Below are positions 1 to 7,358 of a DNA stretch of 32,473 bases, one piece after another (the first letter of the stretch is position 1; each line of letters begins with the position of its first letter). The notes beneath the pieces were generated by a model. The model did not search any database, was not told the origin of the DNA, and was given only the letters and a program-made list of their open reading frames with translations. The DNA is from an uncultured Blautia sp. (lineage in GTDB: Bacteria; Bacillota; Clostridia; Lachnospirales; Lachnospiraceae). Where the stretch lies: contig USPF01000024.1 of NCBI GenBank assembly GCA_900556555.1, forward strand, positions 1 through 32,473, read 5' to 3'. The position numbers and the translations under genes were made by a program.

Positions 1-53
1 CCGACCCCTCGCTTAGGAGGCGAGTGCTCTATCCAGCTGAGCTATATGGACAC
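1..53 (-). tRNA. tRNA-Arg (CCU), 3' part cut off by window start
   Basis: Read on the minus strand, the 5' acceptor strand starts at 53 (GTGTCCA), followed by a D arm (GCTC...GAGC) and an anticodon arm CTCGC-CTCCTAA-GCGAG with anticodon CCT. This decodes AGG as arginine. The variable loop begins at the window edge; the T arm and 3' acceptor strand lie outside. The cloverleaf arms that are visible pair fully. It has its own promoter candidate about 50 bases upstream. Confidence 0.93.
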
Positions 54-105
54 ATCTTTTTATCTTATTCATCGTGAAAATATTACTCTGAGTTTTCACT
101 CATTT

Positions 106-134
106 ATAATACTATAATCTCTTACTTTTTTCAA
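106..134 (-). promoter_or_regulatory. Promoter candidate for tRNA-Arg
   Basis: On the minus strand there is a -35 TTGAAA (129-134) and a -10 TATTAT (106-111) with a 17-base spacer. Each hexamer matches the sigma-A consensus at five of six positions. It lies just after the DUF3881 terminator and about 50 bases before the tRNA 5' end, so it would give the tRNA an independent transcript. Confidence 0.6.
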
Positions 135-147
135 GTTTAATTTTAAA

Positions 148-184
148 ACAGGAAGCCGGAGCGTGTCTTTCTCCGCCTTCCTGT
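148..184 (-). terminator. Rho-independent terminator after the DUF3881 gene
   Basis: On the minus strand, ACAGGAAG pairs with CTTCCTGT (177-184 with 148-155) and CGGAG pairs with CTCCG inside it. One G-G mismatch separates the two helices and the loop is 9 bases. A TTTT run follows at 144-147 reversed. It lies 10 bases beyond the DUF3881 stop and should end the parA-parB-DUF4446-serS-DUF3881 transcript. Confidence 0.85.
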
Positions 185-193
185 CACCTTTAC

Positions 194-1075
194 CTAATAA
201 TCAAATTCTACATACCCTTGCAGCCATACGATTCCTTTAAACCGTCTCCCTGCCTGGGGTACGCCTAACAAGTCATTTTCATTAATACAGATGTCTAATT
301 CCAGGCTATTACATAAAATCCTCATTTCATAGACACTATCTCCTGTATCTGTATTATGGACTTTATTTACCTCCAAAATCCGACCCATGATATTGTAGAG
401 ATCACATTCCATGCCATAAGGGATAAAATATGTATCCACAATACTATAGATATCCTCATTCTGGACTCTCTGAGAAATCATGGAATAAGTATCCATATCC
501 TCTATGGTGAGGCTTTCCATGGCTTCTTCATCGCCATTTCTGGCCGCTGCAATCAGGCGGCCTCTGTCAGCAGCATCATTCTTCTTTTGCTGTTCTTCCT
601 CATCCACTTCCATGACAGGAAGCAGAATCGTACCTTTTTTTGCAAGTCCTGACAATGTAACATTATACACTCCACCGGAAATATTCCCTCTGGACCTCTG
701 TGTAAGATATTCTCCTGCGTTTTGCAGATAAAAGATAACTGTCACTCCAATACGGATATCATCACAAGCCCCTGCAAAAGATTCTTTTCCTGCATGTTTT
801 TCAATGGTCACTTCTTCCTGCATAGTGATTCCTGTTCCACGGAAATAGGGAAAATAATACTCCATTTCAAAATGGTTTTCCTCATTATATTCCCCACATA
901 CCGTAATACCAAAATCACATCCATACAGCTTAGACAGTTCTGTAAACAAATGACCCGCTCTGTCTTCTACTACTATTTTTTCGTCATAATTTTCAATGAC
1001 ATCCTTCAAAACAGCATCAAGCTGTTTTTTATCCTCTATACCGGAAAACCCGATTGATTTTAAATAACTGTGCAA
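194..1075 (-). CDS. DUF3881 family protein, function unknown
   Basis: This 293-residue protein matches my recollection of the DUF3881 family, which is found mainly in Clostridia. No catalytic motif, signal peptide or membrane segment is visible, so it is probably cytoplasmic. It is acidic, with an N-terminal alpha-helical part, a central beta-rich part around 60-150 and a charged helix near 160-190 (EEEQQKKNDAADRGR). The start at 1075 is followed by a plausible reading frame with no better internal start. It is the last gene of the parAB-serS operon, 14 bases after serS, and is closed by a strong terminator. The serS linkage could suggest a translation-related role, but that is only inference. 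The family name is a recognition call without a search. Confidence 0.75.
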   Translation of the reverse strand: MHSYLKSIGFSGIEDKKQLDAVLKDVIENYDEKIVVEDRAGHLFTELSKLYGCDFGITVCGEYNEENHFEMEYYFPYFRGTGITMQEEVTIEKHAGKESFAGACDDIRIGVTVIFYLQNAGEYLTQRSRGNISGGVYNVTLSGLAKKGTILLPVMEVDEEEQQKKNDAADRGRLIAAARNGDEEAMESLTIEDMDTYSMISQRVQNEDIYSIVDTYFIPYGMECDLYNIMGRILEVNKVHNTDTGDSVYEMRILCNSLELDICINENDLLGVPQAGRRFKGIVWLQGYVEFDY

Positions 1076-1089
1076 GGATGCACCTCCAT

Positions 1090-2376
1090 CTATTTGCTTG
1101 GAATAATTGCTTCCACGCCTCCCATATATGGTCTTAATGCTTCCGGAATTCTCACAGAACCATCTTCCTGAAGGTTATTTTCCAAAAATGCAATGAGCAT
1201 TCTTGGAGGAGCAACTACTGTATTATTTAATGTGTGTGCTAAATATTTTCCATCTGGACCACTTACACGGATTCCTAATCTTCTTGCCTGAGCATCTCCC
1301 AGATTTGAGCAGCTTCCTACCTCAAAATATTTTTTCTGTCTCGGAGACCATGCTTCTACGTCTACAGATTTTACTTTCAGGTCTGCCAGATCTCCTGAGC
1401 AGCATTCCAGTGTTCTTACCGGAATATCAAGAGAACGGAATAAATCCACTGTATTCTGCCATAATTTATCGAACCACATTGGGCTTTCTTCTGGCTTACA
1501 TACTACGATCATTTCCTGTTTTTCGAACTGATGGATTCGGTAAACGCCTCTTTCTTCGATACCATGAGCACCTTTTTCTTTACGGAAGCAAGGAGAATAG
1601 CTGGTAAGTGTTTTGGGAAGTTCCTCTTCTGGTGTAATGGTATCAATAAATTTACCAATCATAGAGTGTTCACTTGTTCCAATCAGATACAAGTCTTCGC
1701 CCTCGATTTTATACATCATAGCGTCCATCTCAGCAAAGCTCATAACACCGGTTACAACATTGCTGCGGATCATAAACGGAGGAATGCAGTAAGTAAATCC
1801 ACGGTTAATCATAAAATCTCTTGCATAAGAAATAACCGCAGAATGAATTCTTGCAATATCTCCCATCAGATAATAAAATCCATTTCCTGCTACTTTTCCG
1901 GCACTTGTCAAATCAATGCCATTAAAACGCTCCATAATGTCTGTGTGATATGGAATCTCGAAATCAGGCACCACTGGTTCTCCATATTTCTGAACTTCCA
2001 CATTTTCACTGTCATCTTTACCAATTGGCACAGATGGATCAATGATATTTGGAATTGTCATCATAATTGTTTTGATTTTTTCTTCTACTTCTTTTTCCTC
2101 AGCAGACAGTCTTTCTACGGTTTCCGCATTGGCTGTTACTTTTTTCTTTGCCTCTTCTGCCTCTTCTTTTTTGCCCTGTTTCATAAGGCCGCCAATCATT
2201 TTAGAGATTTTATTTCTCTCTGCTCTTAATGCTTCTACTTCCTGTTTGATTTCACGGTTTCTCTTATCCAGTTCAATCACTTCATCTACCAGAGGAAGTT
2301 TATTATCCTGGAACTTATTTCTAATATTCTGTTTTACTACTTCTGGGTTTTCTCTTAAAAATCTGATATCTAACAT
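1090..2376 (-). CDS. serS: Seryl-tRNA synthetase, divergent motifs
   Basis: This class II aminoacyl-tRNA synthetase charges tRNA-Ser with serine using ATP. Residues 30-105 form the tRNA-binding coiled-coil arm and the rest is the catalytic domain. Motif 2 starts at FRKE (264-267) and runs through FEKQE; motif 3 is around 384-400. The length of 428 residues is normal. The motifs are unusual for a bacterial enzyme: TSEH (234-237) replaces the usual TAEV, LNNT...APPR (383-392) replaces the usual NGS...AVGR, and the segment around 325-370 (CSGDLADLKV, GSCSNLGDAQARRLGIR) also departs from it. These look closer to archaeal or eukaryotic-type SerRS. An AAGGAG site precedes the ATG. It is co-transcribed with parAB, with only a 38-base gap to DUF4446, so there is no room for a T-box leader. 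Confidence 0.95.
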   Translation of the reverse strand: MLDIRFLRENPEVVKQNIRNKFQDNKLPLVDEVIELDKRNREIKQEVEALRAERNKISKMIGGLMKQGKKEEAEEAKKKVTANAETVERLSAEEKEVEEKIKTIMMTIPNIIDPSVPIGKDDSENVEVQKYGEPVVPDFEIPYHTDIMERFNGIDLTSAGKVAGNGFYYLMGDIARIHSAVISYARDFMINRGFTYCIPPFMIRSNVVTGVMSFAEMDAMMYKIEGEDLYLIGTSEHSMIGKFIDTITPEEELPKTLTSYSPCFRKEKGAHGIEERGVYRIHQFEKQEMIVVCKPEESPMWFDKLWQNTVDLFRSLDIPVRTLECCSGDLADLKVKSVDVEAWSPRQKKYFEVGSCSNLGDAQARRLGIRVSGPDGKYLAHTLNNTVVAPPRMLIAFLENNLQEDGSVRIPEALRPYMGGVEAIIPSK

Positions 2377-2414
2377 CTTCGTTTCTCCTTCTTTATTTAC
2401 TATAATTTTTCTTA

Positions 2415-2945
2415 TTAGCTGAATATGTCAAATTCATTTTCTTCTATTCCGAAATTCACAGCCTGCTTCAATGCTTCGATTTCTTCTTCGCTCAGCATTA
2501 CATAAGATTCTCCATTTACAATCTCTTTTACATACAAGAAGCAATTTTCCCTGCTATGAATTGCATTTAATAAAAATCCTGTGTTTTTTGTGTCCAGCAT
2601 TGCAAGTACAAAACTCAGTTTTCCGCCCATATCTTCAAAGGCATCATATTTTACAATTCCATATTTATTCAAGGTAAGTCCCTGCATTTTCTCAAGCTTG
2701 GCTATATTCTCAGCATTTATTTCTGAATTAACTGCAAGTTTTTCGATCAAATCAAATTTTCTCTTGAATAGCTTCTCCAAAGATTGCCCATCCTTTCCTT
2801 TCATAAAGAGGGCATACTTCCGGTTCAGCCTGTTAAGTCCTAATGATAAATTAAACACGCACACTAATAGTATAACCACAACTACCAAAAGCATAAGCAA
2901 TAATATACCAGAGTAGGACTGAAGACTCTGTATAAATTTATTCAT
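2415..2945 (-). CDS. DUF4446 family membrane protein
   Basis: This 176-residue protein has one N-terminal transmembrane helix (about 12-33, rich in Leu and Val), then a basic and coiled segment (34-90) and a small soluble C-terminal domain (about 90-170) with the conserved-looking stretch NKYGIVKYDAFEDMGGKLSF. It therefore looks like a type II anchored protein with a cytoplasmic domain. I recognise it as DUF4446, a family that commonly follows parB in Clostridia; its function is not known. It lies 18 bases after parB in the same operon and has an AAGGA ribosome site. A link between the ParB-origin complex and the membrane is possible by context only. Confidence 0.8.
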   Translation of the reverse strand: MNKFIQSLQSYSGILLLMLLVVVVILLVCVFNLSLGLNRLNRKYALFMKGKDGQSLEKLFKRKFDLIEKLAVNSEINAENIAKLEKMQGLTLNKYGIVKYDAFEDMGGKLSFVLAMLDTKNTGFLLNAIHSRENCFLYVKEIVNGESYVMLSEEEIEALKQAVNFGIEENEFDIFS

Positions 2946-2963
2946 AAGTATCCTTACAACTCC

Positions 2964-3893
2964 TTATCTTACACTTTCTAATAATTCGACAATGCGTTCC
3001 AATTCATCCTGAGAATAATATTCTATTTCAATTCTGCCTTTATCCTTGTTTTTTCTATGGATTGCTACTTTAGAACCAATGATTCCTTTGATTTTCTCTT
3101 CTAATTGCTGATATATTAATTCCAGAGCAGAATCTTTCGGTCCTTCTTCCTTCTTTTCCTTAGGATTAAGGATTTCTTTTACCAGTTTTTCTGTTTCTCT
3201 TACGCTGAGTTTTTCATCAAATACTTTTACAGCAGCCCCATACTGCATCTCTTTATTTTCAATAGCAAGAAGTGCCCTGGCATGTCCGGTAGACAACATT
3301 TCGTCAATCAACATTTGCTGTACTCTCTCGTCTAATTTTAAAAGACGCATAGAATTAGTAACAGCAGTACGGCTCTTTGCTACTCTTTCAGCAATGGTAT
3401 CCTGCTTTAAATGAAATTCTTCCATTAAGCGTTTAAATGCCGCAGCTTCTTCAATAGGATTCAGATTTTCTCTCTGGATATTTTCAATCAGAGAAATTTC
3501 TACTGCTTCCTGTTCTGAAAAATCTTTGATAATAACAGGTACTTCTTTGATTCCTGCCAGCTTTGATGCTCTCCATCTTCTTTCTCCGGCAATGATTTCA
3601 TAGTAATCATCTTTTTTCTGAACCAGTAATGGCTGTAACACTCCGAATTGCTTGATTGATTCTGCTAATTCCAACAGTGCGTCTTCATCGAATTGTTTTC
3701 TCGGTTGCTTCCGGTTTGGTTCAATTTGTGTCATTTTTACAGTAAAAACTGTACCTTCTTCTTTTTTTTCTTGAAGTTCCTGTTTCGCAGTTTTCTTTGA
3801 ATTTGTTTTTTTCGGGGAAGTTCTGGGGTTTTTAGCTGTTTCGCTTATCATAGCATCTAACCCTCGTCCCAATCCACCTTTTCTCGGTGTCAT
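2964..3893 (-). CDS. parB: Chromosome-partitioning protein ParB (Spo0J)
   Basis: ParB binds parS sites near the origin, loads as a CTP-dependent clamp, spreads, recruits SMC and works with ParA. The 309-residue protein has a basic N-terminal tail with the ParA-contacting segment GLGRGLDAM (7-15). The CTP-binding domain carries GERRWRA (103-109) and ENIQREN (137-143), a helix-turn-helix lies around 164-187, and the C-terminal dimer domain covers about 250-309. The lysine-rich linker at 20-48 is longer than in some homologues. The start codon overlaps the parA stop in an ATGA arrangement, which implies translational coupling. Three perfect parS sites lie nearby, at 4745, 4793 and 5914. Confidence 0.97.
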   Translation of the reverse strand: MTPRKGGLGRGLDAMISETAKNPRTSPKKTNSKKTAKQELQEKKEEGTVFTVKMTQIEPNRKQPRKQFDEDALLELAESIKQFGVLQPLLVQKKDDYYEIIAGERRWRASKLAGIKEVPVIIKDFSEQEAVEISLIENIQRENLNPIEEAAAFKRLMEEFHLKQDTIAERVAKSRTAVTNSMRLLKLDERVQQMLIDEMLSTGHARALLAIENKEMQYGAAVKVFDEKLSVRETEKLVKEILNPKEKKEEGPKDSALELIYQQLEEKIKGIIGSKVAIHRKNKDKGRIEIEYYSQDELERIVELLESVR

Positions 3894-4660
3894 TCTTCAT
3901 CCCCCCTGTTCATAACTTCTTCTGCTAAAAGTCTGTAACTTTCTGCTCCCGCTGATCTGGTGTCATATATGTTAATAGGCATACCATAGCTTGGAGCCTC
4001 TGCCAAACGGACATTTCTTGGTATAATTGTTTTGTAAATAGACTGATTCAAATTACTCTTTACATTTTCCACTACCTGTAATGACAGATTTGTCCTGGCA
4101 TCGTACATGGTAAATACTACCCCCTCTATTTCCAGGTCAGGATTTAATCTTTCCTGTACAAGTTCTATGGTATGTATAAGCTGTGTAAGCCCCTCCAAAG
4201 CATAATATTCACACTGGATTGGCACTAAAACAGAATCCGCTGTAGTCATAGCGTTAATAGTCAAGATATTTAAAGAAGGTGGGCAATCCATAATAATATA
4301 GTCATAATTTTCTTTAATCGTATCAATCTGATTTTTCAGCAGATACTCTCTTCCTTCTATACCTACCAATTCAATTTCTGCTCCTGCCAGGTTTACATTT
4401 GACGGAATTAAAGATAGATTCTCATATACGTTTTCTATGATGCAATCCTTTAATTCACACGCTCCCACTAATAATTCATATAGTGTTTCTTCTGTATTGT
4501 CTTTATCGACACCCACTCCGCTGGTTGTATTTCCCTGCGGGTCGATATCAATAAGCAAAACCTTCTGATTCTGTTCTGCCAGACATGCAGAAAGATTAAT
4601 GGCCGTAGTAGATTTTCCTACTCCGCCCTTTTGGTTTGCAATTGCAATAATTCTTCCCAC
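3890..4660 (-). CDS. parA: Chromosome-partitioning ATPase ParA (Soj), GTG start
   Basis: ParA is a Walker-type ATPase that binds DNA non-specifically as an ATP dimer and, with ParB, segregates origins; in B. subtilis it also controls DnaA. The deviant Walker A motif KGGVGKST is at 11-18. Walker A' is around DIDPQGNTT (38-46) and Walker B around YIIMDCPPS (about 120-128). The 256-residue length is typical. The start is GTG at 4660-4658, preceded by AAGGGG eight bases upstream. It is the first gene of the operon with parB, DUF4446, serS and DUF3881. A promoter lies directly upstream with parS1 touching its upstream edge, so ParB could autoregulate it. Confidence 0.97.
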   Translation of the reverse strand: MGRIIAIANQKGGVGKSTTAINLSACLAEQNQKVLLIDIDPQGNTTSGVGVDKDNTEETLYELLVGACELKDCIIENVYENLSLIPSNVNLAGAEIELVGIEGREYLLKNQIDTIKENYDYIIMDCPPSLNILTINAMTTADSVLVPIQCEYYALEGLTQLIHTIELVQERLNPDLEIEGVVFTMYDARTNLSLQVVENVKSNLNQSIYKTIIPRNVRLAEAPSYGMPINIYDTRSAGAESYRLLAEEVMNRGDEE

Positions 4661-4709
4661 TTAAATTTCCCCTTATAAAAATATAAAATCCATTTTTGGT
4701 ACAACAACA

Positions 4710-4738
4710 ATTATAGCACCTTTCTAAATCTATTTCCA
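4710..4738 (-). promoter_or_regulatory. Promoter candidate for the parA operon
   Basis: On the minus strand there is a perfect -10 TATAAT (4710-4715), a 17-base spacer and a -35 TGGAAA (4733-4738) that matches four of six consensus bases. The predicted start is about 40 bases before the parA GTG. parS1 begins only 7 bases upstream of the -35. Confidence 0.65.
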
Positions 4739-4744
4739 TAGCAA

Positions 4745-4760
4745 TGTTTCACGTGAAACA
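4745..4760. promoter_or_regulatory. parS site 1 (ParB-binding centromere)
   Basis: The sequence is a perfect 16-base palindrome, TGTTTCACGTGAAACA, identical to the well-known B. subtilis parS consensus. It lies just upstream of the parA promoter -35 and 32 bases from parS2, edge to edge. Confidence 0.97.
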
Positions 4761-4792
4761 TAGATTTATGTTTTTTATAAGTACATATAAAA

Positions 4793-4808
4793 TGTTTCAC
4801 GTGAAACA
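4793..4808. promoter_or_regulatory. parS site 2 (ParB-binding centromere)
   Basis: This is a perfect TGTTTCACGTGAAACA palindrome, extended by one further symmetric base pair on each side. It is 48 bases from parS1, start to start, and about 39 bases upstream of the hydrolase promoter -35. Confidence 0.97.
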
Positions 4809-4846
4809 TTTGAATACTTTCTGTAAATTCTTTATAATTTCTTTTC

Positions 4847-4875
4847 TTGTATAATCTTTCTTAATGCATTATAAT
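4847..4875 (+). promoter_or_regulatory. Promoter candidate for the alpha/beta hydrolase gene
   Basis: A -35 TTGTAT (4847-4852), a 17-base spacer and a perfect -10 TATAAT (4870-4875) lie about 38 bases before the hydrolase ATG. An AAGGAGG ribosome site follows at about 4895. Confidence 0.6.
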
Positions 4876-4912
4876 AATAGTATCTTTCATTTATAAGGAG
4901 GTTCGCCATAAT

Positions 4913-5866
4913 ATGAAAAAAAACAAGCATAAATTACTGACCACAAGCATACTTTTTGCATTAGCAACTGGTATTATTTATGTGATTAACCGTTTAGTTT
5001 TCGCAACTGCTGTTCTCAAGAACTTGTTAAAATCCTCAGCAGATAACTATTATAATTGGCGTTTTGGCAAAGTTTATTATAAGAAAAAAGGACATGGTTC
5101 TCCTGTTCTCCTGATTCATGATTTAACTGTTTATAGTTCTGCTTATGAATGGAATAAAGTCGTCAATGAATTAGCAGAAACCCATACTGTCTATGCCATT
5201 GATTTATTAGGATGCGGCCGTTCTGAAAAGCCAAGAATCACATACACAAACTATTTATATGTTCAGTTGATTGCTGACTTTATTAAAAATGTTATCGGTG
5301 AAAAAGCTGACGTTATAGCTAGTGGATACTCAGGTTCTTTTACTGTTCTGGCTAGTTATACAAATCCAGAATTTATTAGCAAGATCATCCTTATTAATCC
5401 ACCTTCTCTGGCAAGTTTAAATAAAGTTCCAAGCAAACGAAGCAAATTATACAAATTTATTTTAGAATTTCCTATCTTCGGAACCTTGATTTACAATATA
5501 AAAACATGCCAAAGCAATATACAGCTTTTATTCATAGAAAAGTATTTATACAATCCTTTCAGTGTCACTCCTGAGATGGTTGACACTTATTACGAAGCGG
5601 CTCACAAGAGCCTCAGTAATTCCAAGTTTTTACTTTCCAGCCTCGTTGCCGGCTATACAAATAATAACATCACTCACGCATTAAAAGAAATTAATCAGAG
5701 CGTTACGATTCTCTACTGTGAGGGAGAAACAGATTCTGAAAAGATTGCAGAGTCTTATACAACCTGCAATCCAGCTATTGAATCCTGTATGTTAAAACAC
5801 GCAAAACATTTACCACAATTAGAAACTCCTGGAAAATTCTTAGAAATTTTAAATATCTATTTATAA
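4913..5866 (+). CDS. Membrane-anchored alpha/beta fold hydrolase
   Basis: This 317-residue protein has a basic N-terminus and one hydrophobic segment (about 9-33), then an alpha/beta hydrolase fold starting near 50. Visible landmarks are the oxyanion strand PVLLIHD (64-70), the strand DLLGCGRSEKP (97-107), the nucleophile elbow SGYSGS with Ser140, an acidic loop ILYCEGETD (266-274) that probably holds the acid, and His299 in HLPQLETP. The elbow ends in Ser142 where most families have Gly. HD replaces the common HG at the oxyanion position. The substrate cannot be read from the sequence; lipid or peptide esters are possible. It is the only plus-strand gene in the left arm and is bracketed by parS sites, with its own promoter and terminator. 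AAGGAGG precedes the ATG. Confidence 0.85.
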   Translation: MKKNKHKLLTTSILFALATGIIYVINRLVFATAVLKNLLKSSADNYYNWRFGKVYYKKKGHGSPVLLIHDLTVYSSAYEWNKVVNELAETHTVYAIDLLGCGRSEKPRITYTNYLYVQLIADFIKNVIGEKADVIASGYSGSFTVLASYTNPEFISKIILINPPSLASLNKVPSKRSKLYKFILEFPIFGTLIYNIKTCQSNIQLLFIEKYLYNPFSVTPEMVDTYYEAAHKSLSNSKFLLSSLVAGYTNNNITHALKEINQSVTILYCEGETDSEKIAESYTTCNPAIESCMLKHAKHLPQLETPGKFLEILNIYL

Positions 5867-5868
5867 AG

Positions 5869-5904
5869 AAAAAGGTTGGTGTAATAAAACGCACCAACCC
5901 TTTT
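5869..5904. terminator. Bidirectional terminator between hydrolase and DUF4340 genes
   Basis: GGTTGGTG (5874-5881) pairs with CACCAACC (5892-5899) around a 10-base loop. On the plus strand CTTTT follows; on the minus strand TTTTTCTTT follows, which is the stronger tract. It lies 8 bases after the hydrolase stop and also downstream of the convergent DUF4340 gene, so it can serve both transcripts. Confidence 0.88.
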
Positions 5905-5913
5905 ATGTGTAAA

Positions 5914-5929
5914 TGTTTCACGTGAAACA
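5914..5929. promoter_or_regulatory. parS site 3 (ParB-binding centromere)
   Basis: This is a perfect TGTTTCACGTGAAACA palindrome, with symmetry extending to 22 bases (5911-5932). It lies between the bidirectional terminator and the stop codon of the DUF4340 gene, 1.1 kb from parS2. Its place in a gap between convergent genes keeps it clear of promoters. Confidence 0.97.
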
Positions 5930-5932
5930 TTT

Positions 5933-7357
5933 TTATTGATTCCACCCTTCCACCATAGCGTCGAATGATTCCAGCATCTGTTTTACTTTCATTTTATTTA
6001 CCAACACAGTATTTCCTTTGGAATCAATAACCAAATAAAAATTTGAATCATACGGATAATAATTCACCGTGACATTTAAACCACCTTCTTTTTCAAAAGT
6101 AACCATCATATCTGGTGAATTATTTTCTGTTTTTACCTGAGTCTCTCTGGTCTGCCATTCCATACTGGTTACTTCCGAATAAAAATCACTGAAAAGAGTT
6201 TTATCAATTTCCTTATCATTCAAGTAATATTTTTGTTCCTCTGAATCATCAGTCTTTTTTGATGCCACATATGTCTGATTGTTTCTGATAAAGGTTACCT
6301 TATCCAAATCAGCAAAAGAATAATCTGCCACCAGAGAACTTGCCAAACTATCTATATCTAAAGATAGCATCAATTTTACAGAAGAAGCTGACAGCTTATA
6401 CACATAGTTTCCACCTTCTAACATTGCATAATAATTTCCGTTTTCGTCCTGGTTTCCTATATAAAATATTTCCTGTTTGTCCACTTTCGTTTCTTCTTTT
6501 TCTTCTGCCTCTTCAGATTCATCTGTTTCTTCCGTTTCTGTCACCTGATAATTTATGGTGATTGCTATTGGATTATCTAATCCATATTTAGTCAAATCCT
6601 GAAGATCATAAGAAACAAACTCCTGCCATGCAAGCCCAGTGTAATTGTTCATGAAACTATTTACCTTTGAACCATCTACTGCTTCTGAAAGAATTTCTTT
6701 TCCATTATCAGCTACTTTGTATGTCCATCCCGTCTCAGCACTTTCGTCTTTTTCTATACTTTTTGTATTTTTCTCTTGTGTGATCTCTACTTTTTGAATT
6801 GTTGACGAGGAAATGGAAGGAATTTCTTCTTTTTCAGCTAAATCACTGATATCCCTGCAAAATTTTTCTTTAACAGAAGAATCTACCAAATACACTGTTT
6901 TTTCTTCATCTTTTTTCATATAGCTGCTTCCCAAAGATTCATTGTCGTTTCCAAATTTCAGTAGTACTTCCTTTCCCCCTGTATCTTTCACCCGAACCTG
7001 AACCACAGGATTATCAAGCCCATATTCGCTAAGTTCTCCCGGATCATCAAGTTCTCTGGAAGCCTCCACAGAGGTCACACCTGACACAATATCCAGCACT
7101 GCTGCCTCACTAAGAGGAAACAGCTCATCTTCTTCGTAACTCCATTTGTCATCTCCATGGGAAAATGTATAACTGTTTCCATCATATTCTATTTGTATTT
7201 CTGAGATATCTTCCGCATTCATTTCGAACACCGTTTTCACCGCATTTGCCGTCTCAGGCTCTTCTTCCAGATTCAAAGATTTCAAAAGAAAATAAACCCC
7301 CAGCAAAAGAAATAATACAAGGAAAGCAACCATCAGTCCCTTTTTATCTTTACCCAT
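5933..7357 (-). CDS. DUF4340 domain-containing membrane-anchored protein
   Basis: The 474-residue protein has a short basic N-terminus, one transmembrane helix (about 8-27) and a large extracytoplasmic domain. It looks like DUF4340, a family usually encoded beside GldG-type ABC components. The domain appears internally repeated: the motif YGLDNP followed by a beta-strand pair and a GN turn occurs near 108 and again near 260. A Glu-rich insert (about 272-295) sits in the second copy. It is the last gene of a four-gene operon, starting one base after the GldG-like stop, and shares a bidirectional terminator with the hydrolase. The role is unknown; probably it is an accessory or substrate-binding subunit of the transporter. 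Confidence 0.82.
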   Translation of the reverse strand: MGKDKKGLMVAFLVLFLLLGVYFLLKSLNLEEEPETANAVKTVFEMNAEDISEIQIEYDGNSYTFSHGDDKWSYEEDELFPLSEAAVLDIVSGVTSVEASRELDDPGELSEYGLDNPVVQVRVKDTGGKEVLLKFGNDNESLGSSYMKKDEEKTVYLVDSSVKEKFCRDISDLAEKEEIPSISSSTIQKVEITQEKNTKSIEKDESAETGWTYKVADNGKEILSEAVDGSKVNSFMNNYTGLAWQEFVSYDLQDLTKYGLDNPIAITINYQVTETEETDESEEAEEKEETKVDKQEIFYIGNQDENGNYYAMLEGGNYVYKLSASSVKLMLSLDIDSLASSLVADYSFADLDKVTFIRNNQTYVASKKTDDSEEQKYYLNDKEIDKTLFSDFYSEVTSMEWQTRETQVKTENNSPDMMVTFEKEGGLNVTVNYYPYDSNFYLVIDSKGNTVLVNKMKVKQMLESFDAMVEGWNQ

Positions 7358-7358
7358 A

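Noticed and set aside
1531..2229. Plus-strand reading frame opposite serS
   Set aside because: Shadow of serS; composition rich in Phe, His, Cys and Ser as expected from an antisense frame.
2377..2414. T-box riboswitch before serS
   Set aside because: The gap is 38 bases, far too short for a T-box, and contains no specifier or antiterminator stem.
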